Source of the DNA: Sinosporangium siamense | Lineage (GTDB): Bacteria; Actinomycetota; Actinomycetes; Streptosporangiales; Streptosporangiaceae | Direction: 5' to 3' | NCBI RefSeq assembly: GCF_016863435.1 | Contig: NZ_BOOW01000039.1 | Coordinates: 1-32,149, forward strand | DNA: 32,149 nucleotides | Shown: positions 23,631-31,943 of the stretch, in pieces | How positions within the stretch are numbered: position 1 is the stretch's first letter | How the letters are laid out: every line of letters begins with the position of its first letter | Position numbers and translations under genes: made by a program | The notes under the pieces: generated by a model | What the model saw: the letters and a program-made list of their open reading frames with translations, nothing else | Database searches by the model: none | What the model was told of the DNA's origin: nothing

Positions 23631-23756
23631 ATGCATGCCTTTTTCGGATCGGACGTCCGGCGGATACCGCCGTCACCCGTCCTCCGCCCGCATGAGCGAC
23701 CCCGCGTCACCTTCGTCGGCGCCGGACGCTACGGTCCGCCGGGGCTCGCCCCATGA
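23631..23756 (+). CDS. 41-residue ORF coupled to the transporter gene
   Basis: This short frame has a strong GGAGGT ribosome site six bases before its ATG and ends in a TGA that overlaps the transporter ATG as ATGA. The product starts MHAFFGSDVRRIPPSPVLRP and ends VGAGRYGPPGLAP; it is basic and Pro-rich, with no membrane helix, and I recognise no family. The transporter itself has no good ribosome site of its own, so reading this ORF probably delivers ribosomes to it. It may be a leader peptide that sets transporter expression, or a small subunit. Position, ribosome site and overlap are seen directly; the role is inference. Confidence 0.6.
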   Translation: MHAFFGSDVRRIPPSPVLRPHERPRVTFVGAGRYGPPGLAP

Positions 23757-25039
23757 CCGGAGTGCTCGCGCTCGGCATCTTCGTGGCGGCGTACTTCTTC
23801 ATCGCCACCGAGAAGATCAACAAGGTTAAGGTGACGCTGATCGCGGCCGGTCTCATGGCCGTGTTCTCCTTGATCCCCGGTGCGGAGGTCTTCTTCTCCG
23901 AGCACGCGGGTATCGACTGGAACGTCATCTTCCTGCTCTTCGGCATGATGGTGATCGTCGGCATCATCAAGCAGACCGGACTGTTCGACTATCTCGCCAT
24001 CTGGGCGGCCAAGAAGTCCAAAGGACGGCCATACCGGCTGATGGTGATGCTCATGGTGATCACCGCCGTGGCCTCGCCGTTCCTGGACAACGTCACGACC
24101 ATCATGCTGGTGGCGCCCGTCACCGTCGTCGTCTGTGACCGGCTGCGCATCCCGGCTCAGCCGTACCTCATCGCCGAGATCCTCGCCTCCAACATCGGCG
24201 GGGCGGCGACCCTGATCGGCGACCCGCCGAACATCATCATCGGCAGCCGTGCGGGTCTGACCTTCAACGACTTCCTGGTGCACATGGCGCCCATCGTGAT
24301 CGTGGTGTTCATCCTGTTCACGCTGTTCACGAAGGTGCTGTTCCGTAAGTCCTTCGAATACCACCCCGAGCGGGTGGAGGCCGTCATGGCGCTCAATGAG
24401 CGGCGCGCGATCACCGATCCCGTGCTGCTGCGGCGGTGCCTGATCGTGCTCGGCCTGGTCGTGGTGGCCTTCTCGCTGCACTCGGTGCTGCACATCGACC
24501 CGTCGATCGTGGCGCTGGTGGGCGCGGGCGTGATGTTGCTGGTCTCGCGGTCGGACACCTCCGAGGTGCTGCGCGAGGTGGAGTGGCCGACGCTGGTGTT
24601 CTTCATGGCGCTGTTCGTCATGGTCTCCGGTCTGATCCACACCGGGGTCATCGGTGCGATCGGCACCTGGGCCGTCGACACCTTCGGGGGCGACTACTTC
24701 GCCGCGGCCACCGCGTTGCTCTTCGGCTCGGGGGTCTTCGGGGCGTTCTTCGACAACATTCCGTACGTCGCCACCACCGCGCCGATCGTCGAGGGGCTCG
24801 TGGCCCAGGCGCCCGACCCCGCGACCGGCCAGGCCCTCTGGTGGGCCTTCGCCCTCGGCGCGGACTTCGGCGGCAACGGTACGGCTGTCGCCGCGAGCGC
24901 CAACGTCGTCGCGATCGGCATCGCGGCGCGGTCGGGGCACCGGATCAGCTTCTGGCAGTTCACGAAGTACGGCATCGTGGTCACCGCGCTGAGCCTGGTG
25001 ATCGCCTGGGTGTACGTCTGGCTGCGCTACTTCATGTGA
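23753..25039 (+). CDS. ArsB/NhaD-like ion transporter (citrate transporter superfamily)
   Basis: The 428-residue protein has about eleven membrane helices and the two family signatures: SPFLDNVTTIMLVAPVT near residues 107-125 and GAFFDNIPYVATTAPIVEG near 330-348, each a discontinuous-helix motif lining the ion path. IGGAATLIGDPPNIIIGS near 148-165 is diagnostic of the ArsB/NhaD/CitM superfamily. Substrates in the group include arsenite, sodium or protons and carboxylates; none can be chosen here, and no arsenic genes are nearby. The ATG at 23753 overlaps the small ORF's stop. It follows the CBS gene on the same strand, which may regulate it. A strong terminator ends the unit. Confidence 0.9.
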   Translation: MTGVLALGIFVAAYFFIATEKINKVKVTLIAAGLMAVFSLIPGAEVFFSEHAGIDWNVIFLLFGMMVIVGIIKQTGLFDYLAIWAAKKSKGRPYRLMVMLMVITAVASPFLDNVTTIMLVAPVTVVVCDRLRIPAQPYLIAEILASNIGGAATLIGDPPNIIIGSRAGLTFNDFLVHMAPIVIVVFILFTLFTKVLFRKSFEYHPERVEAVMALNERRAITDPVLLRRCLIVLGLVVVAFSLHSVLHIDPSIVALVGAGVMLLVSRSDTSEVLREVEWPTLVFFMALFVMVSGLIHTGVIGAIGTWAVDTFGGDYFAAATALLFGSGVFGAFFDNIPYVATTAPIVEGLVAQAPDPATGQALWWAFALGADFGGNGTAVAASANVVAIGIAARSGHRISFWQFTKYGIVVTALSLVIAWVYVWLRYFM

Positions 25040-25049
25040 CGGTCCCCGA

Positions 25050-25084
25050 GGATGCCCGCCGACCTGGTCGGCGGGCATCCTTTT
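25050..25084 (+). terminator. Rho-independent terminator behind the transporter gene
   Basis: Perfect 13-bp arms (25050-25062 and 25068-25080) with a 5-nt loop are followed by TTTT. It lies 11 bp after the transporter stop and ends the CBS-small ORF-transporter unit. Confidence 0.88.
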
Positions 25085-25192
25085 CGAATTGTGGGTTTTC
25101 CACCTATAGCGGGGATACGGATGCGATCATGATCCCGTCCGAGGCGCCGGTGGGGCAGCCGGTCGCCCCCTGGCCGACGGAAGAGCGCGGTT

Positions 25193-25492
25193 GTGGCAGA
25201 GATTCTGGAAACCCCAGGCGTAGACGACCGGGACGTCACCGACGAGCGCCTGACGAACGTCGCCCTGGTGCTGGCGATCCTCGGCGTCTTCCTCGTCGGG
25301 ATCACCAGCATTCCAGCCGTCGTCCTCGGACACATGGCGGTCGCGCGGCGGTACCGCGCCGGCGCGGAGGTGCCGTGGAGGACGATCGCCGCGCTGGTCG
25401 TGGGCTACGTGGGGCTGGCGGTCTACTTCCTGGCCATCAACATCGCGATGGACGTCTTCTTTACCTTCTACTGGATGTTAGAGAACATGTAG
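25193..25492 (+). CDS. DUF4190-type membrane protein
   Basis: The 99-residue protein has two membrane helices (about 22-43, VALVLAILGVFLVGITSIPAVV, and 66-92) separated by GHMAVARRYRAG, the pattern of DUF4190 proteins. Their role is unknown. The GTG at 25193 follows a weak GAAGAG. Codon 96 is TTA, a rare codon in such genomes. Its 3' end meets the convergent small hypothetical gene 6 bp away. Confidence 0.75.
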   Translation: MAEILETPGVDDRDVTDERLTNVALVLAILGVFLVGITSIPAVVLGHMAVARRYRAGAEVPWRTIAALVVGYVGLAVYFLAINIAMDVFFTFYWMLENM

Positions 25493-25498
25493 CGCCGG

Positions 25499-25738
25499 TC
25501 AGCGCTGGCGGCGGAGGGTCCAGAAGAGCCAGTTGCCGCCGGAGGTGCAGGTGGCGACGTCCCAGCCCTGGCTGCCGAGGTCGGAGAGCAGAGCGACCAC
25601 CTCGTTGTAGCTGCCCGAGAGCTTGCTCTCGCTGCCGCCGGGTAGGTTGACGCGAAGTGATCCGTTGTCCCAGAGCCACTCCACAGTGGCGAACTCATAG
25701 CTAAAGATCTCTGCCTCCAGGCTGGTGGGCGATCCCAA
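25499..25738 (-). CDS. Small hypothetical protein (DUF4177-like)
   Basis: From a TTG at 25738 the product is 79 residues. The body EIFSYEFATVEWLWDNGSLR to EVVALLSDLGSQGWDVATC and NWLFWTLRR resembles small DUF4177-type proteins (a beta strand, an L-x-x-L-G-x-x-G-W-x-V helix and strand, then FxLRR). The start is unsettled: GTG at 25798 and GTG at 25879 are also in frame, and none has a convincing ribosome site, though GGAGG occurs at 25714-25718 inside the frame. The gene is divergent from purB. Function unknown. Confidence 0.6.
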   Translation of the reverse strand: MGSPTSLEAEIFSYEFATVEWLWDNGSLRVNLPGGSESKLSGSYNEVVALLSDLGSQGWDVATCTSGGNWLFWTLRRQR

Positions 25739-25924
25739 AGGGTCGGGTGGGAAACCGACTTTAGCCCGATCTTCCCTTCCAAGGGGGGTGATCGACACGA
25801 ATCCGGCGCCTGCTGCCGGGGCTGACCGGCGGTTATGCGTTGGGGGTACGGCATGAGCCGGCTTTGCCGTACGGAGCACCCCATGTGGTGGAGGGGGTTT
25901 CGGCGGCCAATAAAATGAGCGGAC

Positions 25925-27352
25925 GTGACTTCCAAGCCGAAAATCCCTAACGTTCTGGCCGCGCGTTATGCCTCCGAGGCGCTGGCCCGTGTCTGGTCGC
26001 CCGAGGAGAAGGTCGTCGCGGAGCGGCGACTATGGGTGGCGGTGATGAAGGCCCAGGCCGATCTCGGGGTGGCCGTGCCGCCGGAGGCCGTGGCGGCCTA
26101 CGAGAAGGTCGTGGGGAATGTCGATCTCGCCTCGATCGCGGCGCGGGAGCGGGTGACACGGCACGACGTGAAGGCCCGCATCGAGGAGTTCAACGCCCTC
26201 GCCGGCTTTGAGCACGCGCACAAGGGCATGACCTCGCGCGATTTGACGGAGAACGTCGAGCAGGTGCAGATCCGCGACAGCCTGCTGCTGGTGCGGCGGC
26301 GCTGCGTGGCGCTGCTGGCGCGGCTCGCCCGGCTGGCGGTGGAGCACTCGGGCCTGGCGATGGCCGGGCGTTCGCACAATGTGGCCGCGCAGGCGACGAC
26401 GCTCGGCAAGCGGTTCGCCTCGGCCGCCGAGGAGCTGCTCGCGGGGGTGGGCCGGCTGGACGACCTGCTGGCGCGTTATCCGCTGCGGGGGGTGAAGGGG
26501 CCGGTGGGCACCTCGCAGGACATGCTCGACCTGCTCGGGGGCGACCGGGCCCGCCTTTCGGAGCTGGAGGACCGGGTCGCGGCCCACCTCGGGTTCAGCT
26601 CGCGGCTCGACAGCGTGGGACAGGTCTATCCGCGGTCGCTCGACTACGAGGTGGTGTCGGCGCTGGTGCAGCTCGCGGCGGCGCCGTCGTCGCTGGCACT
26701 CACGATCCGGCTGATGGCGGGCCACGAGCTGGTGACCGAGGGCTTCGCCGAGGGCCAGGTCGGGTCGTCGGCGATGCCGCACAAGATGAACACGCGCTCG
26801 TGCGAGCGGGTGAACGGCCTGGCCGTCGTGCTGCGCGGCTATGTGTCGATGGTGGGAGAGCTGGCCGGCGACCAGTGGAACGAGGGGGACGTGTCGTGTT
26901 CCGTGGTGCGCCGGGTGGCGCTGCCGGACGCGTTCTTCGCCTTCGACGGGCTCGCGGAGACGATGCTGACCGTGCTGGACGAGTTCGGGGCGTTCCCGGC
27001 GGTCGTGGCGGCCGAGCTTGAGCGCTACCTGCCGTTCCTCGGCACCACGAAGATGCTCATGGCGGCGGTGCGGGCGGGGGTGGGCCGCGAGACCGCCCAC
27101 GAGGTGATCAAGGAGCATGCGGTCGCGGCGGCGCTCGGCATGAGGGCGGGCGGCTCCAACAACCTGCTCGACCGGCTCGCCGCCGACCCGCGTTTCCCCC
27201 TGGACCTTGAGGGGCTGACCGCGCTGCTGGCCGATCACCTGTCGTTCACGGGTGCCGCCGGCGATCAGGTGGACGCTGTGGCGGCGCGGGTGGCGCGGGT
27301 CGTGGAGAGCGATCCCGAAGCGGCGGCCTACACTCCGGGCGCCATCCTGTGA
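25925..27352 (+). CDS. purB: Adenylosuccinate lyase
   Basis: PurB cleaves SAICAR and adenylosuccinate in purine synthesis, releasing fumarate. The 475-residue protein has the fumarase/aspartase signature GSSAMPHKMN at residues 280-289, the active-site region GRSHNVAAQATTLGKRF (148-164, His151), TRHDVKARIEEF (79-90) and GMTSRDLTEN (101-110). It is in the expected size range and resembles the actinobacterial form. TAAAAT at 25911-25916 ends eight bases before the GTG at 25925, so the mRNA may be leaderless; GCGGA is also a weak ribosome site. Its stop overlaps the start of a GNAT gene in GTGA, so the two are translated together. Confidence 0.95.
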   Translation: MTSKPKIPNVLAARYASEALARVWSPEEKVVAERRLWVAVMKAQADLGVAVPPEAVAAYEKVVGNVDLASIAARERVTRHDVKARIEEFNALAGFEHAHKGMTSRDLTENVEQVQIRDSLLLVRRRCVALLARLARLAVEHSGLAMAGRSHNVAAQATTLGKRFASAAEELLAGVGRLDDLLARYPLRGVKGPVGTSQDMLDLLGGDRARLSELEDRVAAHLGFSSRLDSVGQVYPRSLDYEVVSALVQLAAAPSSLALTIRLMAGHELVTEGFAEGQVGSSAMPHKMNTRSCERVNGLAVVLRGYVSMVGELAGDQWNEGDVSCSVVRRVALPDAFFAFDGLAETMLTVLDEFGAFPAVVAAELERYLPFLGTTKMLMAAVRAGVGRETAHEVIKEHAVAAALGMRAGGSNNLLDRLAADPRFPLDLEGLTALLADHLSFTGAAGDQVDAVAARVARVVESDPEAAAYTPGAIL

Positions 27353-28089
27353 TCCGCGAGCTGTCGACCGTGGCGGAGGTCTCCTCCGCCTGCGGCGACG
27401 ACGACTTGATCGTGTGGGTGGCCCAGGGCATGGGGCCGCTCACGCGGGCGTGGGCGGGCGGCGAGGCGGTGGCGGTGACCTCGCCCGCCGTCGCCCGGCA
27501 CGACCGGATCGCGCTGTGGGGCGACCCGCGGGACGCCGCCCGGCTGGCCGAGCACGCGTTCGCGGAACGCGGGCCCGGGTTCTCGCTGCTGGGCGAGGTG
27601 GACCTGCTGCGCGAGGTGGCGCACCGCGTCCCCGGAGTGGAGTTACGGGGCGCGTTCTCGTGGATGGTGGTCGCCGAGGCGCCGCCGACCGGCGGGCCCG
27701 GCGTGGCGTGGCTGAGCCGCGAGGAGGAGGCCGAGGTGACCGCCCTGCTCGCGGCGGCACACCCCGAGTCGTACGCGACCCCCTCGGTCGAGGGGGTGCG
27801 CCGCTGGGCGGGCGTGCGCGACGCCGCCGGCGAGCTCGCGGCGGTGGCGGCCGACGCGTGGAGCGCCCCCGAGGTGGGCCTGCTCGCGGGCGTGGCCACC
27901 GCGGTGCACGCCCGCGGCCGGGGACTGGCCGAGCGGGTGTGCCGTTTCGTGGTGCGTGAGCTCGTGGACACGCACGGGCGGGCGGCGCTGCTGGTGGACG
28001 ACGCGAATCAGTCGGCGATTCGCGTGTATGAGCGGCTTGGGTTCACCCGGAGGTTTATGGCGTCCGCGCGCCGCGTCCCGGGCGTGTGA
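27349..28089 (+). CDS. GNAT-family N-acetyltransferase
   Basis: The 246-residue protein has a divergent N-terminal half and a C-terminal GNAT core of the FR47 type. VGLLAGVATAVHARGRGLAERVCRFVVREL (about residues 182-211) is the acetyl-CoA binding motif, and ALLVDDANQSAIRVYERLGFTRR (214-236) is the closing motif B. The N-terminal half (residues 1-135) resembles a degenerate second GNAT domain. The substrate is unknown. GTG at 27349 overlaps the purB stop (GTGA), indicating coupling; this may tie the enzyme to growth, but a role in purine synthesis is not implied. Codon 99 is TTA, rare in this genome. Confidence 0.82.
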   Translation: MIRELSTVAEVSSACGDDDLIVWVAQGMGPLTRAWAGGEAVAVTSPAVARHDRIALWGDPRDAARLAEHAFAERGPGFSLLGEVDLLREVAHRVPGVELRGAFSWMVVAEAPPTGGPGVAWLSREEEAEVTALLAAAHPESYATPSVEGVRRWAGVRDAAGELAAVAADAWSAPEVGLLAGVATAVHARGRGLAERVCRFVVRELVDTHGRAALLVDDANQSAIRVYERLGFTRRFMASARRVPGV

Positions 28090-28607
28090 GGTGGATTTCC
28101 GTTTTCGGGAAGGGGCACACGTGCCGCAGGCCCCCGGTTTCCGGGGACAAATACCGGCTGGGCGCGCTGGACTGCGGCTTTGTGTAGAAATACCGTCTGT
28201 TTTGCGCGGAGCGCGCATCTCTATATCGCGCTTATGACGTTAATCTAACCGGGCATGGAGAGCGAACGTTTCCCCATGGCGCTGTGTTTAGGGTGCGGCG
28301 CATATAGAACGGGCGATCCGGCGCCCTGGCGGCCGGCATCGCGAGAGGCCGTCGCGGCCGGAAGGGTAGTGCCTCTTTTGGCCGCGACGCCGGCCGGGGC
28401 CGCACACTGCAGAGCCGGAGTCGGCGCGTGTGCGGGTGCCTGCACAGGTCCGTCTCCCCGTACGCCGGGGGGCACGGCGAATGACGTGCGTGACCGGCCG
28501 AGAACCCAACGTTAAGCGCATGTTAGATCTCCGGCACTACCCCTTCACGGGGCATTCCCTTGGCATAGATGCTGCGGAGCCGCATCAATCTCCGAGGAGG
28601 AGGTCTC
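28090..28607. other. Intergenic stretch between the GNAT and MHS genes
   Basis: I see no convincing gene. An 86-codon frame at 28255-28515 has TAATCT eight bases before its ATG, so it could be leaderless, but only about two thirds of its third positions are G or C, against nearly nine tenths in neighbours. The last 40 bp carry the ribosome site GAGGAGGAGGT for the MHS gene. Confidence 0.45.
28132..28146 (+). terminator. Small hairpin behind the purB-GNAT unit
   Basis: CCCCGG and CCGGGG pair around a TTT loop, 43 bp after the GNAT stop. There is no T-run, so termination is only a suggestion. Confidence 0.35.
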
Positions 28608-29912
28608 GTGTCGGCTGAAGCAGCCCCGCGCACGCCATGGAAAGCCGTGATCGGCGGTTCCATTGGCAATCTGGTCGAGTGGTATGACTGGTTCGTCTAC
28701 GCGAGTTTCGCCACTTACTTCGCCGCGTCCTTCTTTCCCACAGGCAACGCCACGGCGCAACTCCTCAACACCGCCGGCATATTCGCGGTGGGTTTCTTCA
28801 TGCGCCCCGTCGGCGCCTGGCTGCTCGGCCGCTACGCAGACCAGCGGGGGCGCAAGGAGGCGCTCACGCTGTCGGTCATGTTGATGTCGCTGAGCGCGCT
28901 GCTGATCGCCGTCGCGCCGACCTACGACTCGGTCGGCTACTTTGGCGCCCTCGTGCTGCTGGTCGCGCGCCTCATGCAGGGTCTGTCGGTCGGCGGGGAA
29001 TACGCCGCCAGCGCGACCTACCTCACCGAGGCGGCCCCGCGCGGCGGACGCGGCTTCGCCTCCAGTTTCCAATACGTCTCCATGACCGCGGGCCAGCTCC
29101 TCGGCCTCGGCCTGCAGATCGTCCTGCAGCGCACGATGTCCGCAGAGGCGCTGCACTCGTACGGCTGGCGCATCCCCTTCGTGGTGGGCGCACTGGGCGC
29201 GGCCGTGGTGTTCTACCTGCGGCGCAACCTGCTGGAGACCGAGGTCTTCGACGAGGAGGCCCGCGCGTGGGCCCGCCCGCGCGGCACGATGCGGTCCCTG
29301 ATGGCGCACAAGAAGGAGTTCCTGCTCGTGATCGCCCTGACCATGGGCGGCACCGTGGCCTACTACACCTACACCACCTACCTCACGAAATATCTCTCCA
29401 ACACCGCGGGGCTGGCGAAGGAGACGGCGACGCTGGTCAGCTTCTGCGCCCTGTTCCTGTTCATGCTGTTCCAGCCCGCGGCGGGGGCCCTTTCGGACCG
29501 CATCGGGCGGCGCCCGCTGCTCATCACCTTCGGCGTCGGCTCCATGTTGTTCACCGTGCCCCTGATGAGCGCCCTGGGCAGCGTGGGCGGGTTCGCCGAC
29601 GCGCTCGTGCTGTCGCTGGCCGGGCTGCTCGTCATCACCGGCTACACCTCGATCAACGCGGTGGTGAAGGCCGAGCTCTTCCCCACACACGTGCGGGCGC
29701 TCGGCGTGGCTCTGCCGTACGCGATAGCCAACGCGGCGTTCGGCGGCACGGCGGAGTATGTGGCGCTTTGGTTTAAGAATGCGGGCTTTGAGCCGGGTTT
29801 CTTCTGGTACGTCGCCGGTTGTGCGGCGGTGTCACTGGTCGTCTACCTGTTTATGCGGGAAACTCGGGACACTTCCCTGGCTCGGGAGGAGAAGACGCCG
29901 GTCTCGGTCTAG
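28608..29912 (+). CDS. MHS-family MFS symporter (ProP/KgtP-like)
   Basis: The 434-residue protein is a twelve-helix MFS transporter of the metabolite:proton symporter family. Diagnostic parts are GSIGNLVEWYDWFVYASFAT at TM1, FMRPVGAWLLGRYADQRGRKEAL (loop 2-3 motif), LMQGLSVGGEYAASATYLTE at TM4 and ELFPTHVRALGVALPYAIAN at TM10. Members import dicarboxylates, alpha-ketoglutarate, proline or betaine; the substrate here is open. GTG at 28608 is chosen because GAGGAGGAGGT stands four bases upstream. It ends 9 bp before the response regulator gene, so the two-component genes are probably in the same transcript and may control this transporter. Confidence 0.93.
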   Translation: MSAEAAPRTPWKAVIGGSIGNLVEWYDWFVYASFATYFAASFFPTGNATAQLLNTAGIFAVGFFMRPVGAWLLGRYADQRGRKEALTLSVMLMSLSALLIAVAPTYDSVGYFGALVLLVARLMQGLSVGGEYAASATYLTEAAPRGGRGFASSFQYVSMTAGQLLGLGLQIVLQRTMSAEALHSYGWRIPFVVGALGAAVVFYLRRNLLETEVFDEEARAWARPRGTMRSLMAHKKEFLLVIALTMGGTVAYYTYTTYLTKYLSNTAGLAKETATLVSFCALFLFMLFQPAAGALSDRIGRRPLLITFGVGSMLFTVPLMSALGSVGGFADALVLSLAGLLVITGYTSINAVVKAELFPTHVRALGVALPYAIANAAFGGTAEYVALWFKNAGFEPGFFWYVAGCAAVSLVVYLFMRETRDTSLAREEKTPVSV

Positions 29913-29921
29913 CCTTGCGCC

Positions 29922-30584
29922 ATGCGAGTTCTTCTCGTCGAGGACGACGACCGGCTCGCCGCCGCCCTCACCACCGCGTTGACGCGGCACGGCCATCGGG
30001 TGGTGCGGGCCGGACTGGCGATCGACGCTCTCCGTCTGGCGGGGGGCGTCGACTTCGTCCTGCTTGATCTGGGCCTGCCCGACATGGATGGCCTCGATGT
30101 GCTGCGCCGCGCCCGCAGGGTGTCGAGCGTGCCGATCATCGTGGTCACCGCCCGGGTGGAGGAGCGCGACGTGCTTCGCGGGCTGCGCTCGGGCGCCGAC
30201 GACTACCTCGTCAAGCCCTTCCGCACCGCCGAGCTCATGGCCCGCATGGAAGCCGTCATGCGGCGCGGCACCCGGCCGCTCCCCGTCACCGGCCACAAGG
30301 TCGCCTCCGGCGACGTGGAGATCGACCTCGCCGGGCGGCGGGTCACGGTGGCCGGCGAGCAGGTCGTGCTGACCCGCCGGGAGCTCGACGTGCTGCTCCT
30401 GCTGGCCCGCATGCCGGGAGTGGTGCGCGGCCGGGAGGAGATCCTCGACGAGGTGTGGGGCGACCCGCTGCTGTCGGCCTCCCGCTCGCTCGACGTGCAC
30501 GTCGCCGGCATCCGCGCCAAAACGGGCCGCCCCTGGCTGGTGGAGACGCTGCGCGGCACCGGCTACCGGCTCGGCTCGGCGTGA
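29922..30584 (+). CDS. OmpR-family response regulator
   Basis: The 220-residue protein has a receiver domain (residues 1-115) with acidic residues 8-9, phospho-acceptor Asp49 in VLLDLGLPDMDGLDVL, Thr75 and Lys97 in YLVKPF, followed by a winged-helix DNA-binding domain (125-220, LTRRELDVLLLLARMPGVV and RSLDVHVAGIRAKTG to LRGTGYRL). It pairs with the kinase that overlaps its 3' end in GTGA. It lies 9 bp after the MHS transporter gene, an order that suggests control of uptake by the sensed solute; that is inference. Confidence 0.95.
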   Translation: MRVLLVEDDDRLAAALTTALTRHGHRVVRAGLAIDALRLAGGVDFVLLDLGLPDMDGLDVLRRARRVSSVPIIVVTARVEERDVLRGLRSGADDYLVKPFRTAELMARMEAVMRRGTRPLPVTGHKVASGDVEIDLAGRRVTVAGEQVVLTRRELDVLLLLARMPGVVRGREEILDEVWGDPLLSASRSLDVHVAGIRAKTGRPWLVETLRGTGYRLGSA

Positions 30585-31933
30585 ACTCACGGCTGGTCGT
30601 CGCCTTCGCCACGCTGATCGCGGTGCTCGTCGTGGCGCTGGCGGTGCCCCTCGGCATCGCCTACGCCGCCCACGTCACCAACCGGCTGCTGCTCGATCGC
30701 CGCGCGGACGCAACGCGCTTCGCCGAGCTCGCCGACCAGGCGGCCGGCGACGGCGACCGCCTCGGCCTGACCGCCGAGGTGTCGCGCTACGCCGAGCTGT
30801 ACGGCGCCGCCGTGCGTGTCCGCGACCGCGTCGGCGACGTGCTGCTGGAGGCCGGCACGATGAGGTCCGACGACCGCGAGGCGGTGCGGCTCGCGCTGTC
30901 CGGCCGCACGACCGAGGAGCTGCCGACGGTGGTGCCGTTCGGCCCGTCCCGCGTGCTGATCGCCGAGCCGGCCGGGCGTGACGCCCAGGTGTCGGGGGCG
31001 GTCCTGCTGGAGGTGTCGACCGAGCGGGCGCGGACCGAGGTGGCGCTCGTCTGGGGGGCACTCGCCGTCGCGGCGCTGGTGGCGCTGGGGTTCGCGGTGC
31101 TGCTGGCCAGGCGGCTCGCGCGGTGGATCCTGCGCCCGGTGACCGAGCTCGACCGCACCACGACGGAGATCGCCGGCGGCCGGCTGGAGGCGCGAGCCAG
31201 ACACGGGGCGGGCCCCTCGGAGCTGCGCCGGCTGGAGAAGCGGTTCAACGAGATGGCCGAGGCGGTGTCGGCGACGATGGGCCGCCAGCGGGCGTTCGTG
31301 GCCGACGCCTCGCATGAGCTGCGCACGCCGCTGACCGTGTTGTCGCTGCGGCTGGAGAACCTGGAGCCGCATCTGCGCGAGGAGGGCGCGGCGGAATACG
31401 CCGAGGCGCTGGCCGAGGTGGACCGGCTGGCCGACCTCGTGGAGGACCTGCTCGCGCTCGCCAGGGTGGAGGCGGGCGCGGCCATGCGTGAGGTCGAGGT
31501 CGTGGCCGAGCTCACACCCCGACTCGCGGGATGGCGTGAGGTGTTCGCCGCGAAGGGCCTGACGCTCGCGGTGGAGCTCCCCGAGGAGCGGTGGGCCGTC
31601 GCGGTGCCGGAGGCGGCCGGGCGGGTCGCCGACATCGCGCTGGACAACGCCCAGAAGTTCGTACCCGCCGGCGGAACGGTCACGGTCACGATGGCGGGGC
31701 ACGTCCTGCGCGTCGCCGACGACGGGCCGGGGCTGACCGAGGAGGAGCTGCGGGAGGCCCAGGGCCGCTTCTGGCGCTCGGGCGCCCACGCCAACGTGCC
31801 GGGCAGCGGCCTCGGGCTCGCGATCGCGACGGAGCTGGCCAAGGCGTCCGGCGGCACCCTCACCCTCCTGCCCGCGGCACCGTGCGGCCTCGCGGTCGAG
31901 TTCGCCCTGGCCGCGCCGTACGAGAGCGGCTGA
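30581..31933 (+). CDS. Membrane sensor histidine kinase (EnvZ-like)
   Basis: The 450-residue protein has TM1 (residues 5-30), an extracellular sensor of about 120 residues, TM2 (155-176), a HAMP domain (177-230), the HisKA motif with phospho-acceptor His245 in ADASHELRTPLTVL, and an HATPase domain with N box ALDNAQKFVP, G1 box VADDGPGLT and G2 GSGLGLAIATEL. The N box is shortened compared with the usual NLLxNAxKY. It is the sensor of the OmpR pair. GTG at 30581 overlaps the regulator stop in GTGA. The frame is open further upstream but would run inside the regulator gene. Confidence 0.95.
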   Translation: MNSRLVVAFATLIAVLVVALAVPLGIAYAAHVTNRLLLDRRADATRFAELADQAAGDGDRLGLTAEVSRYAELYGAAVRVRDRVGDVLLEAGTMRSDDREAVRLALSGRTTEELPTVVPFGPSRVLIAEPAGRDAQVSGAVLLEVSTERARTEVALVWGALAVAALVALGFAVLLARRLARWILRPVTELDRTTTEIAGGRLEARARHGAGPSELRRLEKRFNEMAEAVSATMGRQRAFVADASHELRTPLTVLSLRLENLEPHLREEGAAEYAEALAEVDRLADLVEDLLALARVEAGAAMREVEVVAELTPRLAGWREVFAAKGLTLAVELPEERWAVAVPEAAGRVADIALDNAQKFVPAGGTVTVTMAGHVLRVADDGPGLTEEELREAQGRFWRSGAHANVPGSGLGLAIATELAKASGGTLTLLPAAPCGLAVEFALAAPYESG

Positions 31934-31943
31934 GCCACACCGG

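Noticed and set aside
28255-28515. 86-codon frame with a possible leaderless start.
   Set aside because: GC at third positions is too low compared with neighbours and the protein shows no motif; kept only as a note in the intergenic entry.
28559-28575. TTGGCATAGATGCTGCG resembles a sigma-54 promoter (GG and GC 12 bp apart).
   Set aside because: Actinobacteria generally lack sigma-54, and the match beyond GG/GC is partial; chance is likelier.
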